Shown piece after piece: positions 34,851-45,983 of a DNA stretch of 64,000 bases. The stretch comes from Amanita rubescens (lineage: Eukaryota; Basidiomycota; Agaricomycetes; Agaricales; Amanitaceae): contig WION01000035.1 of NCBI GenBank assembly GCA_015039365.1, forward strand, positions 186,001-250,000, written 5' to 3'. The position numbers and the translations under genes are program-made. The notes beneath the pieces are model-generated. The model was not told the DNA's origin, did no database searches, and was given only the letters and a program-made list of their open reading frames with translations. Numbering within the stretch: position 1 is the stretch's first letter; every line of letters begins with the position of its first letter.

Positions 34851-35022
34851 GCGGAAACTTTATCTGATAAGACCACGGGCCGCGCGGGAATAGGAAAATT
34901 TATCTGATAAGATCAGGGCAAGCTCGGCAACTAGCCGACCCATTGAAACGTCCGATACTTAGATGAACACCCTGGAAATACTTGGCGTCAGTACCCTTCA
35001 GAACCCCCTGCTCTGATCATAC
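34851..35022 (+). promoter_or_regulatory. FTR1 promoter with two GATA iron-repressor palindromes
   Basis: TTATCTGATAAGA occurs twice, with ATCTGATAA at 34862-34870 and 34902-34910, 40 bp apart and about 160 and 120 bp upstream of the FTR1 start. The second distance equals that of the single site before FET3. Each is an exact match to the ATCWGATAA recognition core of fungal iron GATA repressors. Confidence 0.7.
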
Positions 35023-36662
35023 ATGCCGAAGAATCTGTTCTCCGTTCCCATCTTTTTCATTGTGTTCCGAGAGACCATTGAGGCTGGAATTATTGTCGCT
35101 ACCTTACTCGGCCTGGCGAAGCAGATCGCTTATGACACCCAAACCGTGTCGCACAACTCAACATCCTTGAGTGATGATCCCAGCAAAGATATCCCGGATG
35201 GAGCTTCTACCATTCCCCCTGCTGAAGAGAACCAAGCTGTCAGGCGGCTTGCGCGGAAGCTGAAAATTCAGGCAAGTCGTGCCACATTCAACTTCACAGT
35301 TCATAACTTTTCATTCAGATTTTCGCTGGTGCCGCTACAGGGTTCATAATCGCACTATCAATAGGTGCAGCGTATGTAATTTCAATTTATCGATCTACCA
35401 ACACTTATAACTGGCAGGTTCGTCGCTGTTTGGTTCACCAAGGCAAATGATCTATATTCCAAGGCCGAATTAATATGGGAAGGTAAAGACGATCATTTTT
35501 CATCATTCGTACCCTTTCTCATACCGGAAAGGCTGTTTCGAGCTTATTGCTGCCATCATGATCTATGTCATGGGCCTTTCGATGATGAAGCTCGATCGTG
35601 GTATGTACAGTGGCGGAGAAATCTGTGCTTCTAATTGGAGATGTTCCCAGCAAAAACCAAATGGCGCGTTAAGCTTCAAAAATCCTTTGAAGGCAAGAGT
35701 GAGCACCACATTTATCTATATCGCGACCGTCACCAGATAATTGACGTTGTTTATTCAGACGTCGATAGCTCGACTAGGGCTGGAAAATGGGTTTTATTTT
35801 CCCTTCCTCTCATTACTGTCCTACGTGAAGGTTAGTAACTGCGCTATAGCATAATCCATTGAAATAAAGCATTCCGTAGGTCTGGAAGCTGTCGTCTTCG
35901 TAGGAGGCGTTTCTTTAGGACAACAGGCGACATCTATTCCTATTGCCACCATTACGGGTCTTATAGCAGGCCTCGTGGTCGGCATCATCGTGTATCAATT
36001 CGCCAGCAGAAGCAGTAAGTTGGTATTTAAACGCGTCGAACGGAGCATAATAACTGAGGGGTGTGATGATAGCCTTGACAATTTTCATGGTAGTCATGAC
36101 GAACTTTCTCTTTCTAATTGGTGCAGGATTGTTCAGCAAAGCTGTTTGGGCATTCCAATGGCAGGCATGGGTGAAGTTACTTGGGACTCACGGCGACGAT
36201 ACTGTCGGCGACGGTCTCGGTACATATCGCGTTCAGGGGAATGTATGGCACCTCGACTGTTGCAATTCCAATAACAGCTCCGATAGCCAAGGATGGTCTA
36301 TTTTCAACGCAATCCTAGGTTGGACAAATAACGCAACATGTAAGGGTTTCTCTAAATATTCGATTACCTTGCTCATCCTGCAAACTTAGATGGCTCTGTA
36401 TTGTCATATGTATTTTACTGGCTTGCTGTGATCGCGGCATTGGTATACATGAAATTCAAAGAGGTGAGTTATCGCCCCATGCTCGTACCATTTTCTAAAC
36501 GTCATCTTTTAGGGACGTACAACGCTCTTTGGGAAAGAATCCGCAGCTGGTGCTCTCCGTCGTCGCCGCAGGACAGAGAAAGCAGAAGCTAATGCGGGCT
36601 TAGCTGTACAGGAACAAGAAAAGGAGGATTTACCCGAGTCTTCGCAAATATTGCCGCAATGA
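35023..36662 (+). CDS. FTR1: High-affinity iron permease Ftr1
   Basis: Plasma-membrane permease that takes Fe3+ from the Fet3 ferroxidase. Nine exons join cleanly: 35023-35271, 35319-35371, 35418-35482, 35532-35600, 35651-35830, 35881-36014, 36073-36339, 36390-36463 and 36513-36662. The first intron has a GC donor (GCAAGT at 35272). The start gives MPKNLFSVPIFFIVFRETIE with the REXXE iron-binding motif in helix 1. A second, LREGLEA, spans exons 5 and 6. Other features are AKTKWRVKL after helix 3, VVFVGGVSLGQQA, MVVMTNFLFLIGAGLFSK and SYVFYWLAVIAALVYMKF. The tail is Arg- then Glu-rich and probably cytosolic. No frame breaks. With FET3 in the same 7 kb it forms a reductive iron uptake pair. Confidence 0.93.
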
Positions 36663-37609
36663 ACTAACTACCAAAGATGCAAAACTTTGATCGCCTGAGA
36701 TTATTCGAATTGCTTAGTCGTCGTCAATGCCAAGTTCTTCCTATGAGCTCCGAAGTCTGAGAGCATAAAAAATTAACGAGTGATCGTGGAATGTGGTGCT
36801 GATGAAGATCCTTACGGGCCAGAATGTGAATTGACCCGAGTCAAACTCAGTATGAAAAACATGAGAGTTGACCCACCTGCCAGGCCCGCAATAATGTCAG
36901 GGCCATATTTAGGAAGGTTTTCTCAGTATCAACAAAGCTTTTCCCACGTCGCTGCGTGAAGGCCATAGGTTGTGTTGTACTCTGCTCAGGAACAAGTCAT
37001 TATGACCACCGTGTTGCACCTCCCAATCTTGTTATCGGAATTTAAACCCACCCTTGACTCCGCACCACCATCATCCGCCGATGGGAACTCCCGCTACTCG
37101 ACTGAATTGAAAGGATGACCTGGTCGTGTCTCTCCATGGCTGTTGACCCTCCCGTCGATAGGAACAGCGCGAAACGCGCGGCGCAATAGCCTCAGCATTA
37201 CGGTTTACCTCCGGCGGGATTAGGATACGAAAAGAGACGACCGCGCTCAGTTCGCCTGTCAAGGGCCTGATCTCCATAGATGTGAATGTGACACGCGACC
37301 CGCCTTCTACTTGGACAGCCTCAATGTTGAACGACGATAAGGCAATGGTTCCAAGCCCATTCGGACAGATTCATATCATCACAGTCAGCCGACGGACGCC
37401 GCATATTTCGTTCATCGGTTATCTCGCCGACGCATGATGTACAAAAGAGGTCCCAAACGTGTTTCCGTCATAGACACACTCAAGTTGCCAATTTCGCGTC
37501 TACATTTTATACCACTCGTTTGGCATCGGATTCGGATTTCCTTTTTATCTTTAACATGGTGTTACATACATACTGCGGTTAATCATATTGTGGAGCGATT
37601 CAGTAACGA
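36663..37609. other. Convergent intergenic region
   Basis: About 950 bp between the FTR1 stop and the MSS51-C gene stop. No gene or repeat is supported; small open frames look random. Confidence 0.4.
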
Positions 37610-39041
37610 TCATCCTTCAGTTTCGACGCGTGGGGTAACAATGCACGTAAAGCCATTAATAGCTCTAGGCATAGAATGAGTCATCGCTGCAATAGGCCCT
37701 GGCCGCATGAATGGATTTATTGCAGAGGCTGGCGAATGATCAATCGATTTCACCAGCACCTTTGCCTTCCATCCCAAAAGTTCAAGCAGTGCGAGATTCC
37801 TTGACTTCAAGCTTGCTATCCAGTATGTGTAGGAGTGTTCATCTCCTGCTAGACTCACTCTAGAGAATTCGGTGACAGCGAAAGGGATGGAAAGTGCACG
37901 AGAGGTCAACCAGACTGGTTGCCACGTCTCATACGTGGACATGCCCGCATTGAGCCCAATCAGAACATCTGGGATCATCTTCCGTGGTATGATCTCCAAT
38001 GGATCCCAGGTCGGAGACGCTTTGTAGAGCTGAATGCGGATTGAACCTGAACCGCATTGTTCAGGGGCTCGGTATTCGTATACGTATTCTCGAGCGGCAA
38101 GAGCGTTGGACTTGGCTTCACGGGCACGATCGTACGGGTATTGTCCAAACGCAATGATATCGAGATCTGTGTAGGGGAAGAGTAACGCCAATTCGCCAAA
38201 GCTACCGTCGAGTCAATGAGTATCAAAAGAGAAGATAAAGAGGAAGAGCATACATCGGGAGGAAATTTGTTTCGACCTGAATTGATAATGTCAGTATAGC
38301 CGGTTCAGAAGAGGATCGAAGACCATACTACCTCGAGGCCAAGCCAGTGGATAGTTAATTTGCGCCGCTCAGTTCCATCTCCCAGATCTGTAGGCACAAA
38401 ACCTAGTAGGTATAACGACCGATATATGCTGAGCGGCCAATGAAGAAGTAGAGCTGCGGGTGATTTGAGCGGTAACCCCCGCCACTCGTAGTAACTCGTC
38501 CAATTTTGCTCGAATGCCGGAGGAAACGATGGCGGCTTTCGATCTTTATTGAACGTGAGCCACGGTGTGTCTTCAGCGGGGAGTTTCCATCCAGATTCCT
38601 CGTCGTAGTTTTTGTTAGAGAGTAAGATTTTCCCCCAAGTATCGCAACTGAGAGGACGATGGGCTCCAAGGGTCTTCTTCACCACGCGATCGACATTCAG
38701 ATCGGGCGGTTCCATAGCCCAAAACCCGAACTTTGGGCCGCTTCCGAGTAACTTGTGCATCGCAAGTCCAAGGTCGTAGTGAAACAAGCCCTCTTTCTGA
38801 GACAATACAGCCCACGGGAATTGCTTCACAATCGCTCGCGCCTCTCCAATTTCCTTCATGTAACCCTGAAAAGTTCAACGTTTACAATGTGAATTTGAGA
38901 AACTGATTACTAGCAACAAACTTGAATTTCTGCACATTCTTCTTTATGGCCTCCCCGATAATATCCTCGACTTTTCCAACCCAACTTTTGGCAATCGCGG
39001 CCACAATACTTGACGCTACGGCAAGCACCGCATTGCAAAGG
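37610..39041 (-). CDS. MSS51 C-terminal-domain protein, 5' end unresolved
   Basis: The minus-strand reading gives SSIVAAIAKSWVGKVEDII, GYMKEIGEARAIVKQFPW, LFHYDLGLAMHKLLGSGPKF, KLTIHWLGLE, LALLFPYTDLDIIAFGQYPY, DVLIGLNAGMSTYETWQPVW and SIPFAVTEFSRVSLAGD. The last two are the hallmark of the C-terminal domain of MSS51-type proteins; in many fungi it follows a MYND finger. Introns lie near 38880-38935 (acceptor TTTCAG) and between about 38200 and 38330. No MYND finger or convincing first exon was found upstream of 39041, so the N-terminus is either truncated or in exons I could not see. Yeast Mss51 acts in COX1 translation, but most Agaricomycete relatives are uncharacterised. Confidence 0.7.
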
Positions 39042-39555
39042 CTAGAAAGCCGATTGAGGGTCTAAAGGCGCCTATAATGATGGTGGAGATGCGTACGGTT
39101 TGTATGTGCTTGTGACAACAGGCACAGACATACTGATAGAAAATATCAGACTTGAGGCCCTTCTGAACACGCTGAGCGTCGAGGTATATTCCAGAAAAAT
39201 AGGACATTTCTGTAGGATGTGAATCAATGTATCGAATCTCGATCGATCAAAGCGTTTTCGTGTTGTCTCATGACACGTGCGCACACCATGGCCAAAAACA
39301 GGACCTGGGCAGCAATCGATCTCGGCACTGCACACAACTTTCGCCGAAAGACTGCTTGGAAGCATGCCATTAAAACATCTTTGGCTTTGGTGCCAAATGG
39401 AAAACAATTTGTCGCACACGTAAAAACGATGACGAAATACGCGCCACCATCCATTGACATGCCGTGCTAACTGCGTCAGCGGTCCCTACGTCCCTTTGAC
39501 TGCTTTAAAATGGTGACGTAAGGATCATATCGCTTTCAACTTCAGAACTTCAACC
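39042..39555. other. Divergent promoter region
   Basis: About 500 bp between the MSS51-C gene and the questin-oxidase-like gene. It may contain an unrecognised first exon of the former. Nothing else is supported. Confidence 0.4.
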
Positions 39556-41228
39556 ATGAACATCGCCAGCGCTCTGCGAAGAAAAGGGCTCGTGAATTGG
39601 CCTGGCGTGACACATTCCTCCAAGACTCTTGTTGAGTCACTCCTGGCCAAGGACGCCCATGAACACCACTGCTATTTCAGATCTATCGGCCTTCACAACC
39701 ATTTGAATCATCAGTATGTGCTGCAGACACCAGCTTCTATACTACGATTAACGATGTACACCAAGCTTGCTTGCGGCTTATGACCTTGGAGCGCCCACCA
39801 GTCTTCTACAGAAGATATACGATGAAGAGGCAAAGAGTCAACGCCCGATCTATGCCGAAGAGCAGGACAGGGAGATTGTGGTTACCAAAGAAAACTGGAC
39901 CAAGCATCTGGGCGATCAACAGTAAGTTGCACCGCTGTGGTCTAGATGATTGATTGATGTCTTCGTATAGCGCGTATGCCGCATACTTCAAGTTTTTCTC
40001 TGAGAACGTTCAGGAACTTGGCGTTCTCAAGACCATAGAGGAACACATCTTTGCCGACAGTGCTAATAGGGATGATGCTCATATGCTTATACGCCTCCTT
40101 GGCGGCGCGTGAGTCTGTCATCATCATCAATGGATTCATGGAATTTATCACTGTGCTTACTAGCGCACACCCTTTCATCGAGTTAGGGGTAAGAGACATT
40201 TTAAAACGCATAGAAGCACATTGGGCTTAATATATGCGTAGTATGGCCTTGAATTTGGTAGCGACGTTGTCGTGGCAGCAGGCTTAGCAATGGCTGCCAT
40301 CTCCAAACCTCTTCCGCCCGATGTATATGATCTTAAAGAAGCTGCAAGCGTCAAGAACGATCCGATCGAAGGAGCGCGTTTGCCATCCCGTGGCCCTTCA
40401 GTTCTCGAAATTTTCAGACAGGTCTACGATTCTGGTATTCTCAAACCCGTTATGCCGTATGATCCCGATGCATTGTTCAGTGCCAGAATCAAAAGCGCAG
40501 TCTCCGAGGGCAGAGCCGACGAGATAAAGCGAATCTGTTCGCAATTCAACATCGACACTAGTTCTGGCGACCAAGAATTTGCTTCGAAGGTGGAAGAGAT
40601 TATTTGGACTGTAACTCTTCTACTTTGCGCCACGGGCCGTCCTGGACGAAAACCAAGACTTGATTTCTTCCTGATGCACCTGGTCACATCTTCGCTCTTC
40701 TTCCCATCATATTTCAGAGTTTTGCAAAATCCCGCGCATAAAGCTAGCATTCTGCGTGCATATTTGCCGAGTGTGATCGTGTTATTGCTCGCACGTGGCC
40801 GCCCGAGAATTAATACAGAGCTCTTGATGTCGTATACTGCGACAGCGAGACCACCGGTATCTCTACCCTCCCCCGGCGAGGGTGTAATAGGAGATCCGCG
40901 CGAGGACGGAGACTATAATCCATGGTCTGCGATAATTGCAAGCACTCTTCATGCGTCTGATTCGCATGTGGTGAAGACGATACGTAGCCTTGCCTACGCA
41001 GCTCAGAAATATGGAGATACCCGACCTGGAGGTGCTATCGGTGCTTTTAGCACCAAGGATGGGAAGGAGACCCATAAGGGAATGGCCAAGGTGGATGGGT
41101 CCATTTTTGTTCGTGCGGCAAGTATGGTGATGGAATACATTGGTTGGACCGGGCATGGTGAAGCAAAGAAAAAGGACTGGGATCGAAGTGCATTGGGTTG
41201 GGACGATGCCTGGAAGGATGGAGAATAA
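39556..41228 (+). CDS. Questin-oxidase-like (AflY-type, DUF4243) protein
   Basis: Five exons by hand, 39556-39713, 39766-39921, 39971-40108, 40164-40188 and 40242-41228, join in frame. The family signature is HHCYFRSIGLHNHLNHHLL then AAYDLGAP near the N-terminus, followed by KENWTKHLGDQHAYAAYFKF, AHPFIELGYGLEFGS and a long C-terminal half with VLLLARGRPRINTELLM, SDSHVVKTIRSLAYAAQKYG and a Trp/Asp-rich end. Relatives include fungal Baeyer-Villiger-type oxidoreductases such as questin oxidase and AflY, but most members are uncharacterised, so substrate is unknown. No secondary-metabolite backbone enzyme is in the window, so a pathway role is not indicated. Reading frame is clean. Confidence 0.85.
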
Positions 41229-42127
41229 AGCTAGTAAATGGTTTTTCACGAGAAATCTTGTACTTGTATAATATGCGCACATCAATGTAGTTTGAACGAG
41301 TGGCGATCGCGAGCAACAGGAGTACTTACATTCACGTGTGGCGGCAGCATCATGGAGAAAGACTGCGCCACAAGATGCATCATGCCCAACAATCGTGAGT
41401 CTGGATGCGCAGCAAACTCTCCCCAAATTCATCCCATTATCTGCACTATCCTTGGAACGAATGGCCGTGGGTTCTCGTGCCACAGAACATCAACGCAGTC
41501 ACAAAGCTGCGGTGGAAGCATGGTGGTGATTACGGCGACGCTGCGCACGCCACACGCCGCGCACAGATTTTTCAGATTCTTCGAAGCTCGAAACGTGAAG
41601 ATAAGAGTTATGTATCGCTCGGAGGGAGTATGCGGATGAGAATAAGTCGAGCCAGTTGCATTGTGTTGAAAGTTTTTTCTTTTTGAACCTTCCACTCCAA
41701 CGGTAACTGCGCAGCTAGACTGATTCTTATGACAAACACGAACCCTTCTGAACTTCCATCGCTGCACGAGGGATTCGTGAAGAGTGTTATCTCCAAGAAC
41801 GTCTGATCGGAGCAACCCACCTCTGTAGGTCGTATTTTAGCTTTGTGTATCTCATATAACCACATTTCTTTTGCTCAGATCGTGGTCATGATAACGGAAC
41901 CTTTGAACATGTCGTTCTGCGTATCTTTCCGAACTATCGGCATACCGTTTGGGAAATGTCATACAGTGTGGCAAAAGATTCATAGAACTTTAACCCTGCC
42001 GGAGCTTCTTTAAGTTGGAGCTCTCGGATCCCGGCTGCCACTGGCGAAAAAGACAAACATTTCCTGGCGAACCTCAGTATTTAAGATTTCAAAAGAATGC
42101 CCAGTTCTTCATTCCCTCACCCTCAAC
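41229..42127. other. Intergenic, nothing recognised
   Basis: About 900 bp between the questin-oxidase-like gene and the first vWA gene. Overlapping open frames of 60-130 codons on both strands show no family features. Confidence 0.4.
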
Positions 42128-43543
42128 ATGGTTTTTTCGAGCATATTCAGCAATCCTTTGTGAGGTTTGCGCCCTCATTTATTCCTTTTACTGATTTTTG
42201 TGTTATCCAAGGGACGTGCTTTTCCTGCAAGATTTCACCGGAAGTCAACAACCCTATATTGACGCGGCTCACGCAGAAATAAGGAATATATGTGCAGCGC
42301 TTATGCAACACGGCCACTTCGCCCCCGGTGATCTCAAATTTGGCGTTGCTGCGTTTAGAGATCATCCCCCCCAGGCCAAGAGTTTCATCACAAAGGCTTT
42401 GACGCCTCGTCCTGGTTCCAACCCTGAACAAGTTGCGTTCACCACCGATCCGGGAACCGTGGCATACGTTCTGAGTACTCTGTCGGCTGATGAGGGCGGT
42501 GACGGCCCAGAAGCCGTCGCAGATGCTTTACAAATGGGACTGCTAGCAGACTGGAGGAATGACGCATATAAAGTCGCTATTCTGATTACTGATGCTCCGC
42601 CTCACGGTCTCGGCGAAGACGGGGATACATTTCCGAACGGCTGTCCTCATCGTAAGTGATTCTGTTCTGTTCTGGAATTGGAATGGGACCCCACTGTCAC
42701 AGAAATTGATCCATTACGCATGGCGTCTCAAATGGCCAATGCCGGAATTACTCTCGTATGCCATCCCATATCCACTCCGTCCAAACGCTGATAAATCGTG
42801 CAGTACGTAGTTGCGTGCGAACCTGACCTGAGTCGCTGCTACGATGTGAGTACCTGACCCATTCAGAGTCGGCGGTGACAGTCAAATCGTATCAGCGAGC
42901 TCGCAACTTCTATGAAGGACTTGTGAAAAAGACTGGGTAATCACATCGTCTTCCAAGTTCCCTCGCGACTGACATCAGAATAGAGGTCGAGTTCTTGACT
43001 TGGGTGACACTAGCAACCTCCCAAACCTCATTCTCGGTACTGTCCTCGAAACCCTTGATCATGAAGCCATCGTATCGCAGAACCTCGACACCGTACAATT
43101 CTTGGTTGAACAAGATGGCAATGCAACCAACGAAACGATCGCAAAGGAACTACATGCGAAGCTCAAGGCACAAAAAGTGAAAATGAGAACATTGAATGTC
43201 GAACACATCGTTCCGCAGGGTAGTAAAGCGAGTAAGGCTTCGCAGGCTTGGTTCGAGGCAGAGACTCTTGCGGAGGGAAGAGCGAAAATACAGGATGTGA
43301 GTCGGAGTCTGTCAATGAATAACATCATGAGTTATTCAAAACCGTCAGGTCGAGGCTGGCACATTTGTCAGTCGGTATGTATCTGAAGTTCCTCAGCCTC
43401 CCCCGACAATCGAGACAAGAGATATCAGTCTTCCCCAGGTAACTGCCGCTTTTCAATTTTGTCGCTTATGTCTCACAGCCTTTTTTTAGGTCGAGGGCAT
43501 TGTGCAAAAGGCTCGCATGAGATCTAGACCAATTCGAGTATGA
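42128..43543 (+). CDS. von Willebrand factor A domain protein, copy 1
   Basis: The first exon encodes MVFSSIFSNP and splices (donor GTGAGG, acceptor CCAAG near 42211) to LDVLFLQDFTGSQQPYIDAA, in which DFTGS is a MIDAS-like DxTxS motif. AEIRNICAALMQHGHFAPGD, FGVAAFRDHPPQ and KVAILITDAPPHGLGEDGD follow and fit a vWA fold. Short exons encode DPLRMASQMANAGITL, YVVACEPDLSRCYD, RARNFYEGLVKKTG and GRVLDLGDTSNLPNLILG, ending in a Lys-rich coil and VEGIVQKARMRSRPIRV. Reading is intact through the last stop at 43541-43543. Copies 3 and 4 have the same exon plan. vWA domains usually bind ligands through a metal; the ligand is unknown. Its 3' part and downstream flank are duplicated at 52645-53939. Confidence 0.75.
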
Positions 43544-44095
43544 ATGCTTTAGTATTGACACGGCTCCGGAACCCCTGTTTTTCGTTCAGTACGATTATAT
43601 ATGGATGTCTATATCCTGGATACAATCAATTACACATCCGGAGTAACTATGGATTTGTTACTCATACTGGACTTTGCCAAGAGGTGAGTCACCGTACCCA
43701 TCAAGGAAAGACGGGTGCTGGGTGATTGGAATGATCGGCAAGGTACGTTTAGGTTCATCGATCAGGTACTTGTACAAATCAGAGGATGTAAGTTCCATTC
43801 TGGCACTGCACGAGATCCTATTGCGTTAATCGATGAGTAGCACTCCAGCTTTTTTAATCTCGGTTGTCTCTAGAACCTTCGGATGATCGGTATCATAAGC
43901 ACGCATCTTATTCCGCAGCTGTCGAGCGCAGTCAATTTAGCATAAATCTGACCTTGACCATTTGGTGCCTCGTCTACTAGTTGAATTGGTCGATTGACGT
44001 TCTTGAAGGGAATGGTGAAATGAAGAAAGGATTCATATCACCTTATCTGCGGGAGAACCCCTGTGGTGCTTTAGACTGACTCATGGGTGAAAGCA
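42798..44095 (+). repeat. Segmental duplication, first copy
   Basis: About 1.3 kb nearly identical to 52645-53939 and in the same orientation. It covers the 3' half of vWA copy 1 plus about 550 bp downstream. Left edge is GTGCAGTACGTAG and right edge GGGTGAAAGCA. Outside these limits the two loci are unrelated. Confidence 0.9.
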
Positions 44096-45983
44096 CGCCA
44101 AGCATCCAGGTTACCATGTTAGGTACAACGTAGCGAGTGAGGATGGGAAATTGTTTTTCACTACGGTATGTCGTCTCCAGGTTCGCAGACAAATCATATT
44201 ATCATATCGACCGACTCCATTCTGCGATTATCAGGCCAAGTTGGCTTGACCTTGGAATTGAATTTAAACCTGATAAGCTGACCTGGGCCGCATCCTAACA
44301 ACTGGCGCCTCCATATGCACGCTGTATACACCCATATGCACCTAACTTTGTCCACGGTCAGCTTGGGGATCTCCCAGTAGGTTCTAATAAAACGCAATCT
44401 CGATAGATTAGAAAGCAGCTGTTACTTATTGATATTACTTGCACATATTGCCTAATAATACACGAGATAGTTCGTACACGTACACATTGAGCTTCTTTTC
44501 TGTCGCTTCCTGACGCGTCTCACTTTGGTGCGCAGAGACCCATGAAATCCCATTCGCGAGCGGCCTCGCCCTTTCGCTCTGCCCACCCTCTTCGCAGTTA
44601 ATTCGGCCACCTTGATGAACAATGTAACATCAAGCAACTCCCCACCATCCAGCTCTTAGCCGCTCCCTTTATTCCATTCCGCCTTCGCACCGCGACTTCT
44701 TGAGCCGAGCAGTGCACCGAAATGAGCCAGGGCACGCTGAAGCTTGATAAGATGCGCGTTGAGATAGGTAAGGCTGGTCTCGATGATAGTAAGCCATGGA
44801 TTGGGCGTAGTAACAGCTTTTAACCTTGTTCGAGTGCATCCGGCGGCGGAAGAGTGTACTGGTTCCTTGAGATGCGTAAAATGACTTGATGTCCAGGTTC
44901 AATTTGCCCCGTGCGAGGTAGGTGACATTGCTAGCCCCGAAATAAGCTCGACGGAAGAGTGTCTGTAACCTTCGCGTTAACTTCTTTATTTAAAAACGAC
45001 GGCAAATATACTGACTAGAAGAGTGTCACTGGCCTCGGTGCGAACCCATACGACGAAGACGCGTTGCGGGATGTAGTGGTGAAAGCTGTACGGGGAGGAG
45101 TGCGGGATCAGAAGAGAGCGTTGGAGGGGCCGGGGTCAAAAAGCATCGAGGAGATGCTCTGAGAGGCGCGGGTGAGATTGGTTAGACTCACGCCTTGGTG
45201 AATGGAGAGAGCAGCGGTGCTACATTTCTGGTGGACATTCCAGAGGGAGCGAGAGGGCGGAATAGGGGATCGCTGATGATACTAGATAGAGCGCAGTGTG
45301 CTAGAGTGGAGATTTGACCCTCGGTGTGAAGCCCCTACTGAGAGTGATCCTGTCAAGAAGGATACACCGTTACACGTCCTGGTGGGTTTGGACAAATTGG
45401 GTGGTAAAAAGTTGACGGAATCTACGGCTGTCGAATACGACTGACATAATCGGGGGATACAAGGCTTGGCGACAGGCGGCCATAATATTTGAGGTGTTGC
45501 TCCATTGAAACGACACGTAGTATGTACACAATACAAAAATAATATCAATTTGTGGAGTGAGCTGTCCAGCTGTCGGCACGCTCAGCTATGGCAGAGGCTT
45601 CAAGCTTCAAGTTGGACCCATCAAAGTCCTCATCCACCCCCTCCAGAAACGCAAAAAATTCGGACTATAGTAGGAAGTCCGAAGCATCGATATCATGCAT
45701 GCACATCTTGAACAATTTTCGGAAATGAGTTCTATGATGCTAGTTGCCAGATGAACCTGAGGAGTTGCGACGGTGAATTGGTTGGCATGATTCAGTGGGT
45801 CACCGTATGGTGCTGGCCAATCCTCCCTGAGTCAGCTTTCGTCACGGCCAACATAGTGACACATGTGACATTCTCTCTTTGTTCTTGACCACGTAGCATG
45901 TCCATTGCACCATATCAGGTAACTGTAACCGAAGCCATGATGAACTTGATATTTGACACATTTTTTATAATCAGCAGTCAACT
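44096..45983. other. Gene-poor stretch, possible short coding fragments
   Basis: No complete gene is supported. A fragment reading MSQGTLKLDKMRVEI ends at a GTAAGG donor near 44767. A second reading TGLGANPYDEDALRDVVVKA with KSIEEML before a stop lies near 45030-45165. They might be exons of one small gene, but I could not join them. From about 45850 the sequence becomes CpG-poor toward the NB-ARC gene. Confidence 0.3.

Noticed and set aside
42925..42938. GACTGGGTAA near 42.9 and 52.8 kb as further copies of the TIR
   Set aside because: Only about 9 bp match and these bases are a conserved exon-intron junction of the vWA genes.
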